Assembly (NCBI GenBank): GCA_964581105.1
Contig: CAZOMB010000005.1
Span: 1 to 53,973 of the forward strand
Length of the DNA: 53,973 bases
Source: UBA10161 sp964581105
GTDB taxonomy: Archaea > Micrarchaeota > Micrarchaeia > Anstonellales > Anstonellaceae
Direction of reading: 5' to 3'
Shown piece by piece: positions 8,244 through 17,900 of the stretch. The first letter of the stretch is position 1; every line of letters starts with the position of its first letter. The position numbers were made by a program, and so were the translations under genes. The notes under the pieces were generated by a model. That model made no database searches. It was not told the DNA's origin and saw nothing but the letters and a program-made list of their open reading frames with translations.

Positions 8244-9497
8244 ATGAGGTTTTCCAAGCTTGTCAGCTTTATGCGCAAGGTCAAGCCAAGCAATGGCAGG
8301 CTTGTTGTGATAATTCCCTGCTTTGATGAGCAAAAGCTTCTTTTGAGGCACCTTTCATTTCTTGCAGCACAGACATTTCAGGAGTTTGACGTGTTAATTG
8401 TCCTTGGCAGCAGCTTTCCTCACAAGGAATTGCTCAAAATCCTGAAAAAGAAAAATTACAAATTCGGCCTTGCGGTTGCAAAAAGAAGCAGGGATACTGG
8501 CAGTGCAGGCGGATTTTTCACAGGGCAAGTGTATGCTCTTCAAAAGCAATACGATTATATGGTGCTGGCTGATGTTGACTGCTTTCCAAAGGACAAAAGG
8601 CTTGTCAAGCGCCTTTATGCTCTCAGAAAGCATGGCTATGTTTCCCCAAAAACAGTGTTCATTGGCCCTAAAGCAAAGACAATCATTCCCCCTGAGAAAA
8701 CAAGGGCAGCATATACCAGCGTTGCTCAATACACGCTGCTTTCAGCGTCTCTTGTCAAAAAATACGGGCTTTACTATTTCCCTGTTTACATGGGTGCAGA
8801 TGACGCAGAATATGCAGAAAGGATAAAGGAAAAAAGAACATTCATAAGCAACAGGGTATTTCACCCATTCATAATAGGGCAAAAGGCATATTCCTCCCCT
8901 TCTGTTTACTGGGCATATGTCCTGAATACAATTGCAGTCATAAAAAGCCCAAGGCGCTTTTTCCTGAACATTTTCAGGGCAGTTTTTTCATGCCTTGCAA
9001 TGGTTATCTTCTTTCCAAGCTGCTGGAAGAGGCTTGGCTCAAAAGCCTTTTTTGGGATGCTTTGCCTGTCATTTGGAAAGAGAATGTTCAAAAAGATGAG
9101 AACAGACTTTTCAGCCTGCATTTTTCCTTCTCCTTGCTTTTGCGGCAAAAAGCCGTCGCAAATAAAATACAGGCAATATTTTGCGCCAGTCAAAGCAATG
9201 TTTTTCCATGCTGCAGCAAAAGCAATTGCCAATTTCAGGAAAAATGCCCTCTTTTTGCCTTCGTGCAATGACATGCTGCCAATTGCTGTTGGCATAATGG
9301 CAAAAAAAGCATATTATAGGCAAGGCCCCAAAAAGTTTCTCCTGATATCAGACAACAGCAACATTGCTTTTCATTTGGCAAAACTCATTGCTTATGCGAT
9401 TTTCCTGCCAATTCTTCTTGCAATTGCCCTGCCAATTGTAATAATAATGAAAATTACAAACCAGCCAAAAACAATGCACTTTGGTTTAAAGCAGTGA
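8244..9497 (+). CDS. GT2-like glycosyltransferase with C-terminal membrane segment (paralog 2 of 3)
   Basis: This 417-residue GT-A enzyme begins with VVIIPCFDEQ (21-30), the classic GT2 nucleotide strand. GSAGGFFTGQ is followed by ADVDCF at 109-114 (DxD) and YMGADDAEYAERI. The C-terminal half is basic and aromatic. It ends in a long hydrophobic stretch (LIAYAIFLPILLAIALPIVI) that should span or dock into the membrane. An open frame extends upstream to 8196, but the ATG at 8244 has a ribosome site (AGGTAGGG) and does not overlap the preceding gene. It is the last gene of the plus-strand operon and meets rmlC tail to tail. Confidence 0.78.
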   Translation: MRFSKLVSFMRKVKPSNGRLVVIIPCFDEQKLLLRHLSFLAAQTFQEFDVLIVLGSSFPHKELLKILKKKNYKFGLAVAKRSRDTGSAGGFFTGQVYALQKQYDYMVLADVDCFPKDKRLVKRLYALRKHGYVSPKTVFIGPKAKTIIPPEKTRAAYTSVAQYTLLSASLVKKYGLYYFPVYMGADDAEYAERIKEKRTFISNRVFHPFIIGQKAYSSPSVYWAYVLNTIAVIKSPRRFFLNIFRAVFSCLAMVIFFPSCWKRLGSKAFFGMLCLSFGKRMFKKMRTDFSACIFPSPCFCGKKPSQIKYRQYFAPVKAMFFHAAAKAIANFRKNALFLPSCNDMLPIAVGIMAKKAYYRQGPKKFLLISDNSNIAFHLAKLIAYAIFLPILLAIALPIVIIMKITNQPKTMHFGLKQ

Positions 9498-9500
9498 AAA

Positions 9501-10052
9501 TCACTCAAACAGCACAGCATCTTTGAGCTTTGGCCATTTTTTGTCTTTTTCAGAAAGAACAGGCTCTTTTACAGGCCAGCTGATTTTCAGGTCAGCATCA
9601 TCCCAAATTATTCCTGCCTCTTGTTCTGGCTTGTATGAATTGTCTGCCTTGTAAAGCACTTGCGCCCCTTGCGTAAGTGAGACAAAGCCATGTGCAAATC
9701 CCCTTGGCACATATAGGCTTTGCATCTTTTCATCAGACAGGACAATTGCAAATGACTTTGAAAAGCTTGGCGAGCTTTTCCGCAGGTCCACAATTGCGTC
9801 ATAAACCTTTCCTTTTGTGCACCTTACCAGCTTTGCCTGCGCAAATTCGCCTTTCTGGTAATGAAGGCCCCGCAGCACATTTTTTCCAGATACTGACAAA
9901 TACTCCTCAACAAATGCAGGGGTTTTCAAAACCTCCTCATTGTAAACCTTGTAAAACTTGCCCCTTTCATCCTCAAATTCCAGTGGCTCTATCAAAAATG
10001 CGCCGTCAAGCGGGGTTTTCTTCTTTTCAAGATTTTTTATTATCATTTTCAA
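9501..10052 (-). CDS. rmlC: dTDP-4-dehydrorhamnose 3,5-epimerase-like protein (RmlC family)
   Basis: This 183-residue cupin has the full length of RmlC. VLRGLHYQ (His64) carries the catalytic histidine, and LYVPRGFAHGF and YKADNSY are the remaining family hallmarks. The family epimerises C3 and C5 of a 4-keto-6-deoxy nucleotide hexose. It overlaps the rmlD-like gene by 26 nt, so the two are coupled. The operon supplies a CDP-type (RfbF/RfbG-like) rather than a dTDP-type activator, so the true substrate may be a CDP-linked or other 4-keto sugar. Confidence 0.88.
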   Translation of the reverse strand: MKMIIKNLEKKKTPLDGAFLIEPLEFEDERGKFYKVYNEEVLKTPAFVEEYLSVSGKNVLRGLHYQKGEFAQAKLVRCTKGKVYDAIVDLRKSSPSFSKSFAIVLSDEKMQSLYVPRGFAHGFVSLTQGAQVLYKADNSYKPEQEAGIIWDDADLKISWPVKEPVLSEKDKKWPKLKDAVLFE

Positions 10053-10902
10053 ACCTCTTTAAAGCAGCAAACTGCTCATCAAGGCCGCAAACCTTGCCAG
10101 CAACTGCCTTTATTTTCGATGTGTCAAGCAGCAAATGCATTGGCACTCTCAATTTCCTGTCTTTTGCATAAAAAGGCTCTATTTTTGCCTTAATGCCAAA
10201 CTCCTTGCAAATTTTTATTCCAAACTCATGCCTTGACAAATAATCTGCGCCAACGCAGTTGAAAAACCCTGTTTTTCCCTTTTCAAGAAGCGCACTGACC
10301 TGCCTTGCAAGCTCCCCGCCATAGGTCGGCTGTGAAAACTGGTCTTTTGCAAGAAAAACAGGCTTTGCTCCCCTTTCCGAGTCTTTCAGCCTAAGAAAAA
10401 GGTTTGTCCGCTTTTCATCATGCCCATAAACTCCCTCTGTCCTTGCAATGATAAAATTGCCTGTTCCTTTAAGCCTGGTCATTTCTTCGCCAAGCATTTT
10501 TGTGCGGGAATAGTGATTTTTCGGGCAAGTTGAAGAGGCTTCAGTATAAACGTCATTTTCAATCCCCTCATAAACCCATGCAGTGCTTATGTGCACTATC
10601 TTGTACTTGTGCTTTTTTTGAAGAAGGGCAATCCTTTGCGGGAGCACAGCATTAAGCTTAAGGGCTTTCTCTTTTTCCTTTTCCATCTGGTCAGTTGACA
10701 TCTGTGGCTTAACTGCGTTTATTATTACTTGTGCTCCTGCTTTTTTTATTAATGAGACAAGCTCTTCCTCATTTGCCAGGTCTGCCCGAAAATCAGCAGT
10801 TGGAGAGCTTTTTGCTGCTGTGAGCACATTATGCTTTGCAGCAAGCTCATGCTTCATGTGCGTTCCTACCACGCCTGTTGCTCCAAGAATAAGTATTTTT
10901 AT
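10027..10902 (-). CDS. rmlD: dTDP-4-dehydrorhamnose reductase-like protein (RmlD family), probable AUA start
   Basis: This SDR of about 291 residues would reduce the 4-keto group after epimerisation. The first standard start codon (GTG at 10872) falls inside the Rossmann motif and would remove its first strand. Reading upstream in frame gives KILILGATGVVG, directly preceded by an ATA codon at 10902-10900, with GGGG about 6 nt before it. An in-frame stop lies at 10935-10933. So AUA (or AUU at 10908) is the likely initiator. HISTAWVYEG and HYSRTK supply the Ser/Thr-Tyr-Lys residues. The gene begins 14 nt after the RfbG-like stop and overlaps rmlC. Confidence 0.82.
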   Translation of the reverse strand: MKILILGATGVVGTHMKHELAAKHNVLTAAKSSPTADFRADLANEEELVSLIKKAGAQVIINAVKPQMSTDQMEKEKEKALKLNAVLPQRIALLQKKHKYKIVHISTAWVYEGIENDVYTEASSTCPKNHYSRTKMLGEEMTRLKGTGNFIIARTEGVYGHDEKRTNLFLRLKDSERGAKPVFLAKDQFSQPTYGGELARQVSALLEKGKTGFFNCVGADYLSRHEFGIKICKEFGIKAKIEPFYAKDRKLRVPMHLLLDTSKIKAVAGKVCGLDEQFAALKRFENDNKKS

Positions 10903-10916
10903 TAAAATCCCCTTTT

Positions 10917-11879
10917 TTATTTTATGAATTTTTTATACCATTCAACAGTCTTTTCAAGGCCGCTCTCAAAAGTCCATTTAGGCTTCCAGCCAAGCCTTTT
11001 TCTTGCCTTTTCTGCTGACAAATACTGTTCTTGTATCTCATTTGGGGCTTTATTTTCTATTATTGGCTTCAAACCGCTTTTCATTACTTTTGTTATTGAC
11101 TGCACAACCTCAAGCACGGTTTTTGGCTTTTCAAGGCTGAAGTTGAATGCCTCTCCCTTTTCCTTGTTTTCAAGAAGCTTGTTTGCAAGAAGCAGGTTTG
11201 CCCCCGCTATGTCTTCAACATATATGTAGTCCCTTACCATTTTTCCGCTGCTTCTTATTACTGGCCGCTGCTTTTTGAGCAAAGACCTTATTGTGCCAGG
11301 GACTATCCTGTTAAAATTCAGGTCCCCTCCCCCGAAAATATTCCCGCACCTTGTTATTCCAACTGCAAGCCCGTAAGTGCTGCAATAGGATGAGGCAAGC
11401 ATGTCTGCACATGCCTTTGAAACATCATATGGATGGCTTGCGCAAAGCTTGTTTTCCTCCTTGTAAGGGAGCTTTTCAGCCTTTCCATAAACCTTGTCTG
11501 TTGATGCCACAACAACTGCCTTTACCAGGCTGCTGTTCCTTGCAGCCTCAAGAATGTTCCAGGTTCCCTTTATATTTGACTCAAATGTTGACAAGGGCGA
11601 CCTGTTTGCTGTCCTGACTATTGTCTGCGCTCCCAAATGGATGCAAAGCTCAACCTCATACTCATTCATTGTCCTTTCAACAAGGGAATAGTCTTCAATG
11701 CTTCCCCTGACAATATTTGCCTTTTTGTCAATCCCATCCATGTAAAAAGAGCAGTTTGGCACACTGTCCCTGACAAGCGCAACAATGTCTGCGCCTTTTT
11801 CAGCCAGGCTCTTTGAAACCCAGCCCCCCAAAAGTCCGCTTGCGCCTGTTATCATCACACTTTTTCCGTCCCAGTCCAT
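10917..11879 (-). CDS. CDP-glucose 4,6-dehydratase-like (RfbG family) NDP-sugar dehydratase
   Basis: This 320-residue extended SDR has GASGLLG at 12-18, the run ASTDKVYG and HPYDVSKACAD with the catalytic Tyr/Lys. The TDKVYG stretch and the preceding cytidylyltransferase fit RfbG, which makes CDP-4-keto-6-deoxyglucose. GDP-mannose dehydratase relatives look similar, so the nucleotide is inferred from the neighbour. Upstream ATGs exist at 11900 and 11930, but the ATG at 11879 has a GGGGGC ribosome site 6 nt before it, clears the upstream gene and starts just before the Rossmann strand. Confidence 0.8.
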   Translation of the reverse strand: MDWDGKSVMITGASGLLGGWVSKSLAEKGADIVALVRDSVPNCSFYMDGIDKKANIVRGSIEDYSLVERTMNEYEVELCIHLGAQTIVRTANRSPLSTFESNIKGTWNILEAARNSSLVKAVVVASTDKVYGKAEKLPYKEENKLCASHPYDVSKACADMLASSYCSTYGLAVGITRCGNIFGGGDLNFNRIVPGTIRSLLKKQRPVIRSSGKMVRDYIYVEDIAGANLLLANKLLENKEKGEAFNFSLEKPKTVLEVVQSITKVMKSGLKPIIENKAPNEIQEQYLSAEKARKRLGWKPKWTFESGLEKTVEWYKKFIK

Positions 11880-11893
11880 AAAATTGCCCCCAT

Positions 11894-12685
11894 TTACCAT
11901 TTTCTCCATGGTGCTTTGTTTTCCTCCCAAAGCTTATTCAAATGCATATAGTCCCTATATGCATCCATTGGCTCCCAAAACCCTTCATGCTTATAGTGGC
12001 CAAGCTTCCCCTGCTTTGCAAGGCTTGTAAGAAGCACTGGCTCTATCATGTCATCAGGCTTTATGCCAAGCTTTTCCATATATGGAAATATCTCTTTTGA
12101 GAAGACCATGAAACCAATGTTTATGTAATGGTCCAGCCTTGGCTTTTCAGTGAATTTTTCAATTGCATCCCCATTGAATTTGACAACCCCAAACCTGGAT
12201 ATTGGCCTGTAAACGCTGATTACCCCCAGCCTGCCCTTTGAAGAGCTTTTTTCATAGGCGTTTTCAAGGGCATTGATGTCAATGTCTGCAAGGTTGTCCC
12301 CATATGCAACCATGAACTTGTCATCATCCACATTGTCCTTTATTTGCATGAGCCTGCTCGCAGTCCCGTTCTTGAAGCCAGTGTTTTTTATTATGGTTTC
12401 CCAGTTTTCCATTTTCCTGCTGAAGCTGGCTTTCCCTTTCTCCTGCTTTATCCCTAGCTCTTTTGGATTGCTCTTCCAGTAATTTGTCCAGTATTCGACT
12501 ACCTTTTCATGCTTGTAGCCTGTTGCTATTACAAATTTTCTTACCCCAAAAACAGACAAGTATTTTATGAGGTGCCAAAGTATCGGCCTGTTGCCTATGT
12601 TCACAAGAGGCTTTGGCACTGTTTCTGTTATTGGCATTAGCCTTGTGCCAAGCCCTCCTGCAAAAATTACGCAGGTTTTTATCAT
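11894..12685 (-). CDS. rfbF: Glucose-1-phosphate cytidylyltransferase-like nucleotidyltransferase (RfbF family)
   Basis: This 263-residue sugar-1-phosphate nucleotidyltransferase has FAGGLGTRLMP (8-18), PKPLVNIGNRPILWH, AYGDNLAD and EKP. The C-terminus reads GFWEPMDAYRD followed by NKLWEENKAPWRKW. That ending is typical of RfbF, which makes CDP-glucose. Placement directly before the RfbG-like dehydratase supports a CDP-sugar route. A role as a heptose nucleotidyltransferase is less likely from these motifs. Confidence 0.83.
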   Translation of the reverse strand: MIKTCVIFAGGLGTRLMPITETVPKPLVNIGNRPILWHLIKYLSVFGVRKFVIATGYKHEKVVEYWTNYWKSNPKELGIKQEKGKASFSRKMENWETIIKNTGFKNGTASRLMQIKDNVDDDKFMVAYGDNLADIDINALENAYEKSSSKGRLGVISVYRPISRFGVVKFNGDAIEKFTEKPRLDHYINIGFMVFSKEIFPYMEKLGIKPDDMIEPVLLTSLAKQGKLGHYKHEGFWEPMDAYRDYMHLNKLWEENKAPWRKW

Positions 12686-12717
12686 GTTTTCACTTAGCTT
12701 GTGGAAAGGTTTAAATC

Positions 12718-13545
12718 CTATTCCTGCTTTTCAGGGAATTTTGCGTAGATTTCGCCAATGTCCTTTAGAATATCTTCGCTTTCCTGGCTTGCCTTTATGC
12801 CATTTTCAATTTCCTCAAAAAGCCTGTCTTTTGAGACCCATTCTTGCAGCATGAATGATTTGCTGTTGCATTTTATGTAATTGAAAGACGGATTTCCAAG
12901 GCTGCAAAGCCTGTTTGCGCATTTTTTTGCCTCGTCAAGCATCTGCGCATGAAACTCAAATGAAACGTGCTGGATTGGCTTGCTTAGCCCTTCAAGCACT
13001 TTTGCTTCAAACCCTTCAGTGTCTATTTTGCAGTATTTTGGGGTTCCATGCTCTGATATGAGGGCATCCATTGTTGTTATAGGGACTTTTATTTTTCCGG
13101 TATATTCCCCTTTGTAGCTTGTTTCCTCAAGCCTTTTGAAGTCCTCTGAAAAGGTCGTGGCAGCCATGCCCTCTGAGAGGAAAAGCTCAAGCTCGCCTTG
13201 TTCCTGTGCAACCCCTTTTTCAACTATTGCCACATTTTCGTTTCCTGAAAATTTCTTTTTCAGGACCTGGATGCATTTTGGCTGCGGCTCAACTGCAACA
13301 ACTTTTGCCCCAAGCATAAGAAAAGCCATGGTATATATCCCGATATTTGCGCCTATGTCAAATACCAGGTCCCCTTTTTTTATTATCCTGGAAGACGAGT
13401 AAAAGCCATATACCTGTGAAACCTGCTCCTTTACAATGCTGTCCTTTGCCCCTGTTTTCTCATAAACTGACTTCAAAAAGCGCCTTACTGGCATTGGGAT
13501 AAGCATTCTTGTCTTTTGGTATATTCCAAGCAATGCCTTGAGCAA
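12718..13545 (-). CDS. FkbM-family methyltransferase
   Basis: This 275-residue class I SAM-dependent methyltransferase has FDIGANIGIYT (SAM motif I), VVAVEPQP (motif II) and CKIDTEGFEAKVLEG, which together define the FkbM family. FkbM enzymes O-methylate sugars or polyketides. Inside an AglB operon the likely target is a hydroxyl of the N-glycan sugar. No membrane segment is seen. It lies 4 nt before the start-proximal GT2-like gene's stop and 32 nt upstream of rfbF in the same operon. Confidence 0.85.
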   Translation of the reverse strand: MLKALLGIYQKTRMLIPMPVRRFLKSVYEKTGAKDSIVKEQVSQVYGFYSSSRIIKKGDLVFDIGANIGIYTMAFLMLGAKVVAVEPQPKCIQVLKKKFSGNENVAIVEKGVAQEQGELELFLSEGMAATTFSEDFKRLEETSYKGEYTGKIKVPITTMDALISEHGTPKYCKIDTEGFEAKVLEGLSKPIQHVSFEFHAQMLDEAKKCANRLCSLGNPSFNYIKCNSKSFMLQEWVSKDRLFEEIENGIKASQESEDILKDIGEIYAKFPEKQE

Positions 13546-13549
13546 AAAA

Positions 13550-14893
13550 TCATCCCCTCTCTGCTTTTTTCAGGTAATTCAGGTACATTTTAGCATGATA
13601 GCCAATGTTATTGACTGTTATGGGATATTTTGCCTTTTTTGCCTTGAGCACTGCAACAATTATTCTGGCTAAAAATATTGGGCAAAGCAAAACAGAGCCT
13701 GCAATGCTTGTGGCTATTCTCCAGCATCCCATGCCTGAAGAATAAACTTTCCCATCAGTGTATTTTATGGGCTTTGCAAGTATCAGGTACTGTATGAAAA
13801 ACTTGTAGTCATCAAGGAACCTTTTTGACGGGCAAAGGCAGTCTGCTCTTTTTGCAATTGCCCTGAAGAGCATGAAAAGAAGGTATAGCGCAACAAGTGG
13901 CTTTGCCTTTTTGATAAGCCAGGCCTTTTTCCTGAACTTAAGGCCTTTTCCTCTTTCAGTTTCAACCAGTACTTGTGTGCATTTTAATTTTCCCTTCAGC
14001 TCAATCAGCTTTGTTGCCCTTTTTTTGTAAGGGGTTTTAACATCAAGGGACAGGCCTCCTGATGTTGCTGGCCCCAAAATATCAGGGTAGCTGTAATAAA
14101 GCAGCCTGTACTCAAAAAGAGAAAGCATTGCCCTTGCTGCATATGAAATTCCTGAAAGCCACCTTTTCTTTTCAAAGGAATAGCTTGACAAAAATATGCT
14201 TGCAATTATGAAGTTCTTTGAGTAATAAATGTACTTGTTTCCCCTCACTTTCATTGCCTCAATATAGTTTGACTCAAGGTTCTTGTGCTCAACAAGTACA
14301 GAGTCAGTGCAAAAAAGCAGGTTTTCCATTTTCAGCCTTTTTACCCATGCAACATCTTCTCCTCCCTTGAAGAACCTGAAGTATGCAAACCCCATTTTTT
14401 CAAATATTTTGCAAGGGTATATGCTGTAATGGTTTGGTATGTGGTTTTTCCTTGTTTCTCCCTCCTTGTAATTCCTGTCAAATACGCTGATTGGGAACAC
14501 TGCCTTTTTTTCCTTTGCAGCAAGCTCTTTGAGCTTTTGCACCAGGTTTCTTGACACTGGAAGGCAGTCTATGTCTGAAGTGATTATGTAATCATATCCC
14601 ATGAAATATGCAAGTGCCTGGCCCAGGCCAAACCCGCCTGAAGAGCCAAGCGAAAAGCGCTCAGTGAAACAAAGCACATTAAGCTTTTTCCCCAGTTTTC
14701 CTGGCTTTTTGCCTATAAGAAGAACATCAAAATCCTTTGTTGATTGATTCTGCAAATGCTTTAAGTGCCTGCCAAGAAGCCATGATGGGCCTCCAAAAGG
14801 AATTACTATTGCGCAGTTGCTTTTCTTTTTCCCTGAATGATGCTCAAAGAACCCTTGCAGCATCCTGATTTTTCCTGGACTTTTTTCCCCCAT
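13550..14893 (-). CDS. GT2-like glycosyltransferase (paralog 3 of 3)
   Basis: This 447-residue protein has the plan of the other two GT2-like genes here: CAIVIPFGGPS at about 27-37, LGSSGGFGLGQALAYFMGYDYI, SDIDC at 106-110 (DxD) and FFKGGEDVAWVKRL. The C-terminus has hydrophobic stretches and ends with YPITVNNIGYHAKMYL, close to the end of the paralog at 4873-6093. An open frame extends to 14950 inside aglB; the ATG at 14893 leaves a 22-nt gap after aglB and is preferred. It is the gene directly downstream of the oligosaccharyltransferase, so its product probably builds the glycan that AglB transfers. Confidence 0.75.
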   Translation of the reverse strand: MGEKSPGKIRMLQGFFEHHSGKKKSNCAIVIPFGGPSWLLGRHLKHLQNQSTKDFDVLLIGKKPGKLGKKLNVLCFTERFSLGSSGGFGLGQALAYFMGYDYIITSDIDCLPVSRNLVQKLKELAAKEKKAVFPISVFDRNYKEGETRKNHIPNHYSIYPCKIFEKMGFAYFRFFKGGEDVAWVKRLKMENLLFCTDSVLVEHKNLESNYIEAMKVRGNKYIYYSKNFIIASIFLSSYSFEKKRWLSGISYAARAMLSLFEYRLLYYSYPDILGPATSGGLSLDVKTPYKKRATKLIELKGKLKCTQVLVETERGKGLKFRKKAWLIKKAKPLVALYLLFMLFRAIAKRADCLCPSKRFLDDYKFFIQYLILAKPIKYTDGKVYSSGMGCWRIATSIAGSVLLCPIFLARIIVAVLKAKKAKYPITVNNIGYHAKMYLNYLKKAERG

Positions 14894-14915
14894 CAAAACA
14901 CTTGCCTGAAAAAGC

Positions 14916-17900
14916 CTACTGTGTCCTTCCAATTGAGTCAGGGTCAACATGGCCCTGCTTGTTGCCAGTGAAATTAAGCAGCTTGTATATTTTCACGTCA
15001 CCGTTCTTTGACTTGTACACAAGCTCAAAGCCAGGGATTTTCTCAAGGTAAGCGCCAGCATAAAGGTTTGAAGTGTAAAACCCGGTTTTTGCATCTTCCA
15101 TGCCGCCCACCAATGTCCCGTTTTGGGGCCATACCAGCAAATCATTGTAAACAAGCTCATATACTCCGACAGAGCCCTGGTCTTCTGTCTGCCTCAAAAA
15201 GCCCTTTGAAAGCACAAGGTCGTTATTTTCGTCCTTCCTGTCAATATAATAAGTTGCTGAAATGGTTTCACCATTTCCAAGCATCAGCTCTCCGACGCAG
15301 TATACTGGGTTTTGCTGGTCAAGCCCTGTCTTTGTTATTGGGTATGCAACAACGCCTGTCCTTTGCTGGGTTTGGGATATTGTGCATGCTGTTGAGGCGG
15401 CCTGCACTTTTGGTATTACCACCCTTTCAGGGCTGTGCTCAAATTCGCAGTCAGAAGTGCCAGGTCCCTGCTTGACAGAAGTCTGGTAATCATGGGCGCA
15501 TCCAAGGTAATTCAATGCGCCGTATTTTCCACCAAAGCTTCCTGAGCCTATGAGCTCAAGGTCAAAAAGAACATACCTGCTGTCAAAATAATTCATTGAG
15601 TCTATAAGGTCCTGCGGGGTTCCGATTATATATGAATATGCAATCCTGCCAATCATGCCCCTTGATGCATGCTCATTTCTCAGCACGGTTTTCCTGTCCC
15701 CAAAATAGTTTATCCAGTGCCCATAGTCCCACCATGAGGTGACTCTGTCAGCGTCACCTACATTGTTTTTTATCCATTCCATGCTGTCAACCCAATAGTC
15801 TGCAAGCCTGTTGCACCTGTACTGGGCCCCTGCCCTTGCTTCTGCAGCCTTTCTTTGCTGTGCTTCTGATTCCCCTGGCACAAGCTCATCAAAGGTCATC
15901 TGCGAAACCCAGCAGACCTTTTGGTTGAACTGCTGGTCTATTGTATCTGCAAATGTCTCATCATACCCTGCAGAGCATATTTCAGGGTCATAGTAATTGA
16001 CCTGCTGAAGCCCTTCGCACAAATCAGCAAGCTTTGGCATCATTGCAGCCGGGTCATCCTGGTATCTTGGCTCAAATGACTTTGACAGTATGAATATGGG
16101 GTATGCTGAAGGGATTGTTGCCTGCGCATATGCAACAAGCACAATCAAAACAACAAAAGAGCCTTTTACATATGCCTTGAATTCCTCCTTTTTCATCTTT
16201 GCTGCAAGCCATGCAAAAAAGCGCTCAAGCTCTCCAAGGGCAGCAGCAGCTGCAACAACAACCATTACGCCTGCGAAAATCGTGAACTTGATCTTGTTTA
16301 CCCCAACATACAGGACAGGCACAATCAAAAGAAGCACTATCACCATTATTGAAGGTATCTCCCTGGCTTCTCCTTTTCTTGAAAAATGCCTGAGCGCAAG
16401 TCCCATTATTGATATTACAAGGAAAACAAACAGCAAGGAATCCTGCTTGTTGCTTGTTGAAAGCGAAGTTCCCACCAGAAGGTTGAAGAAAACGTCTATT
16501 GCCTGAAGCAATGCATTGCCTATGATTGTGAATGGAACTGAAATAATGTCAAGTGCAGAATAAATTATGTTTGCTGCAACCTCAAGCCCTTCAGGGTCCT
16601 GCAAAATCCTGTTTTTTGGCACCATTGCAAGAAAACCGCCCTCTCCCTCAAATGATGTGCCTGCTTCATTTTGCTCTGCAATAGTCCTGTCAAGAGGGAA
16701 ATTGAATTCAGCAGACCCTATGTAGCCAGTTATCTGGCTCTTTGCAATGTCTCCAACAGGGGTGAAAAGCAAAAGCGCAAGCAATACAAATGCGCCTGCG
16801 CCAATAAGGGCTGTCCTTTTGTTCCTGTTAAAGCCAAGCCCTGAAGAGTAATGCATTGCGCCTGCAAATGCTGCGCCTGCAGCCATTATTACAACAGCGC
16901 CAGAGGTCATTACCCCTATAAGGGCACCGTTATAAATCCCGTTTAAAATGCTGCCTATAATTGCCCCTGAAAATGCATAAGCGCTTATTTCAAGGAACTG
17001 CTTGTTGTCCTTTTCCCTGACAAAGTAATCAAGCGACTGGAGCACAAGAAAGCCTGCAAAAGGCAGGGCAAGGACACTTATGTAATTTGAGCCTGTCACT
17101 GTCGCAAAAAAGGCAGCACCTGAGAAAAGCGCAACCCTTTTGTCCTTGTTCACAAGAGCATATGCAAGGCTGCCAACAGAAACAAACAGCATCATCATGC
17201 CTACTGGCGCAGCCTCATTTACCCCTGCAGACATCTTAAATATTGAGATTGGTGAAAATGCCATCAAAAAGGCTGCAAGTATGCCATACCTTCTCCCATA
17301 AATTGATGCGATTAATAGGTAAGCGCCAAATGCCATAAATGCTGCAGATATTGGCGGAAGCCATGAGGCAATTGCAAAAAGCAGATAATTGTTGTATTCA
17401 GCCCCCCCAGTATAAGCAGCAAACCACTGGGCCTCAAGATATGTCTTTATTGCAGTGCTCCTGTGCGATGTCATTATCTCTGGCCACCAGCCAGTGTCAT
17501 CAGTTGGAGGCACAATTCCTTCCCTTATTATCTGGCCGCTGCCATAAACATAAAAGTAAGGGTCAAGCTCAGAATAAATGGGGCTGAATGTCTGTATCCG
17601 AAGCCAGAATGAAAGAAGCACAATTATTATCAGGACAAGCCCTGGCCCATTGGCTTTTGCAAATTCATAGGGCTTTTCCAAAATGCTGTTAAAGTCAATT
17701 TCAGGCGGCTTTAATGAGAATGCGCCTGTTTTTACTCCCCAAGCTATCCCTGCTGCGGTTATGAGCACAAAGTTGATGTAAACCAGGGTAAGCGAGAACT
17801 TGATGCCAGCCAATCCCTCAACAAGCATCAGTGACGGGCTTATTATAAGGCCCAAAAACAATGAGAGCAAAAACTTCTCGGTTTTTGAAAGCTGCGACTT

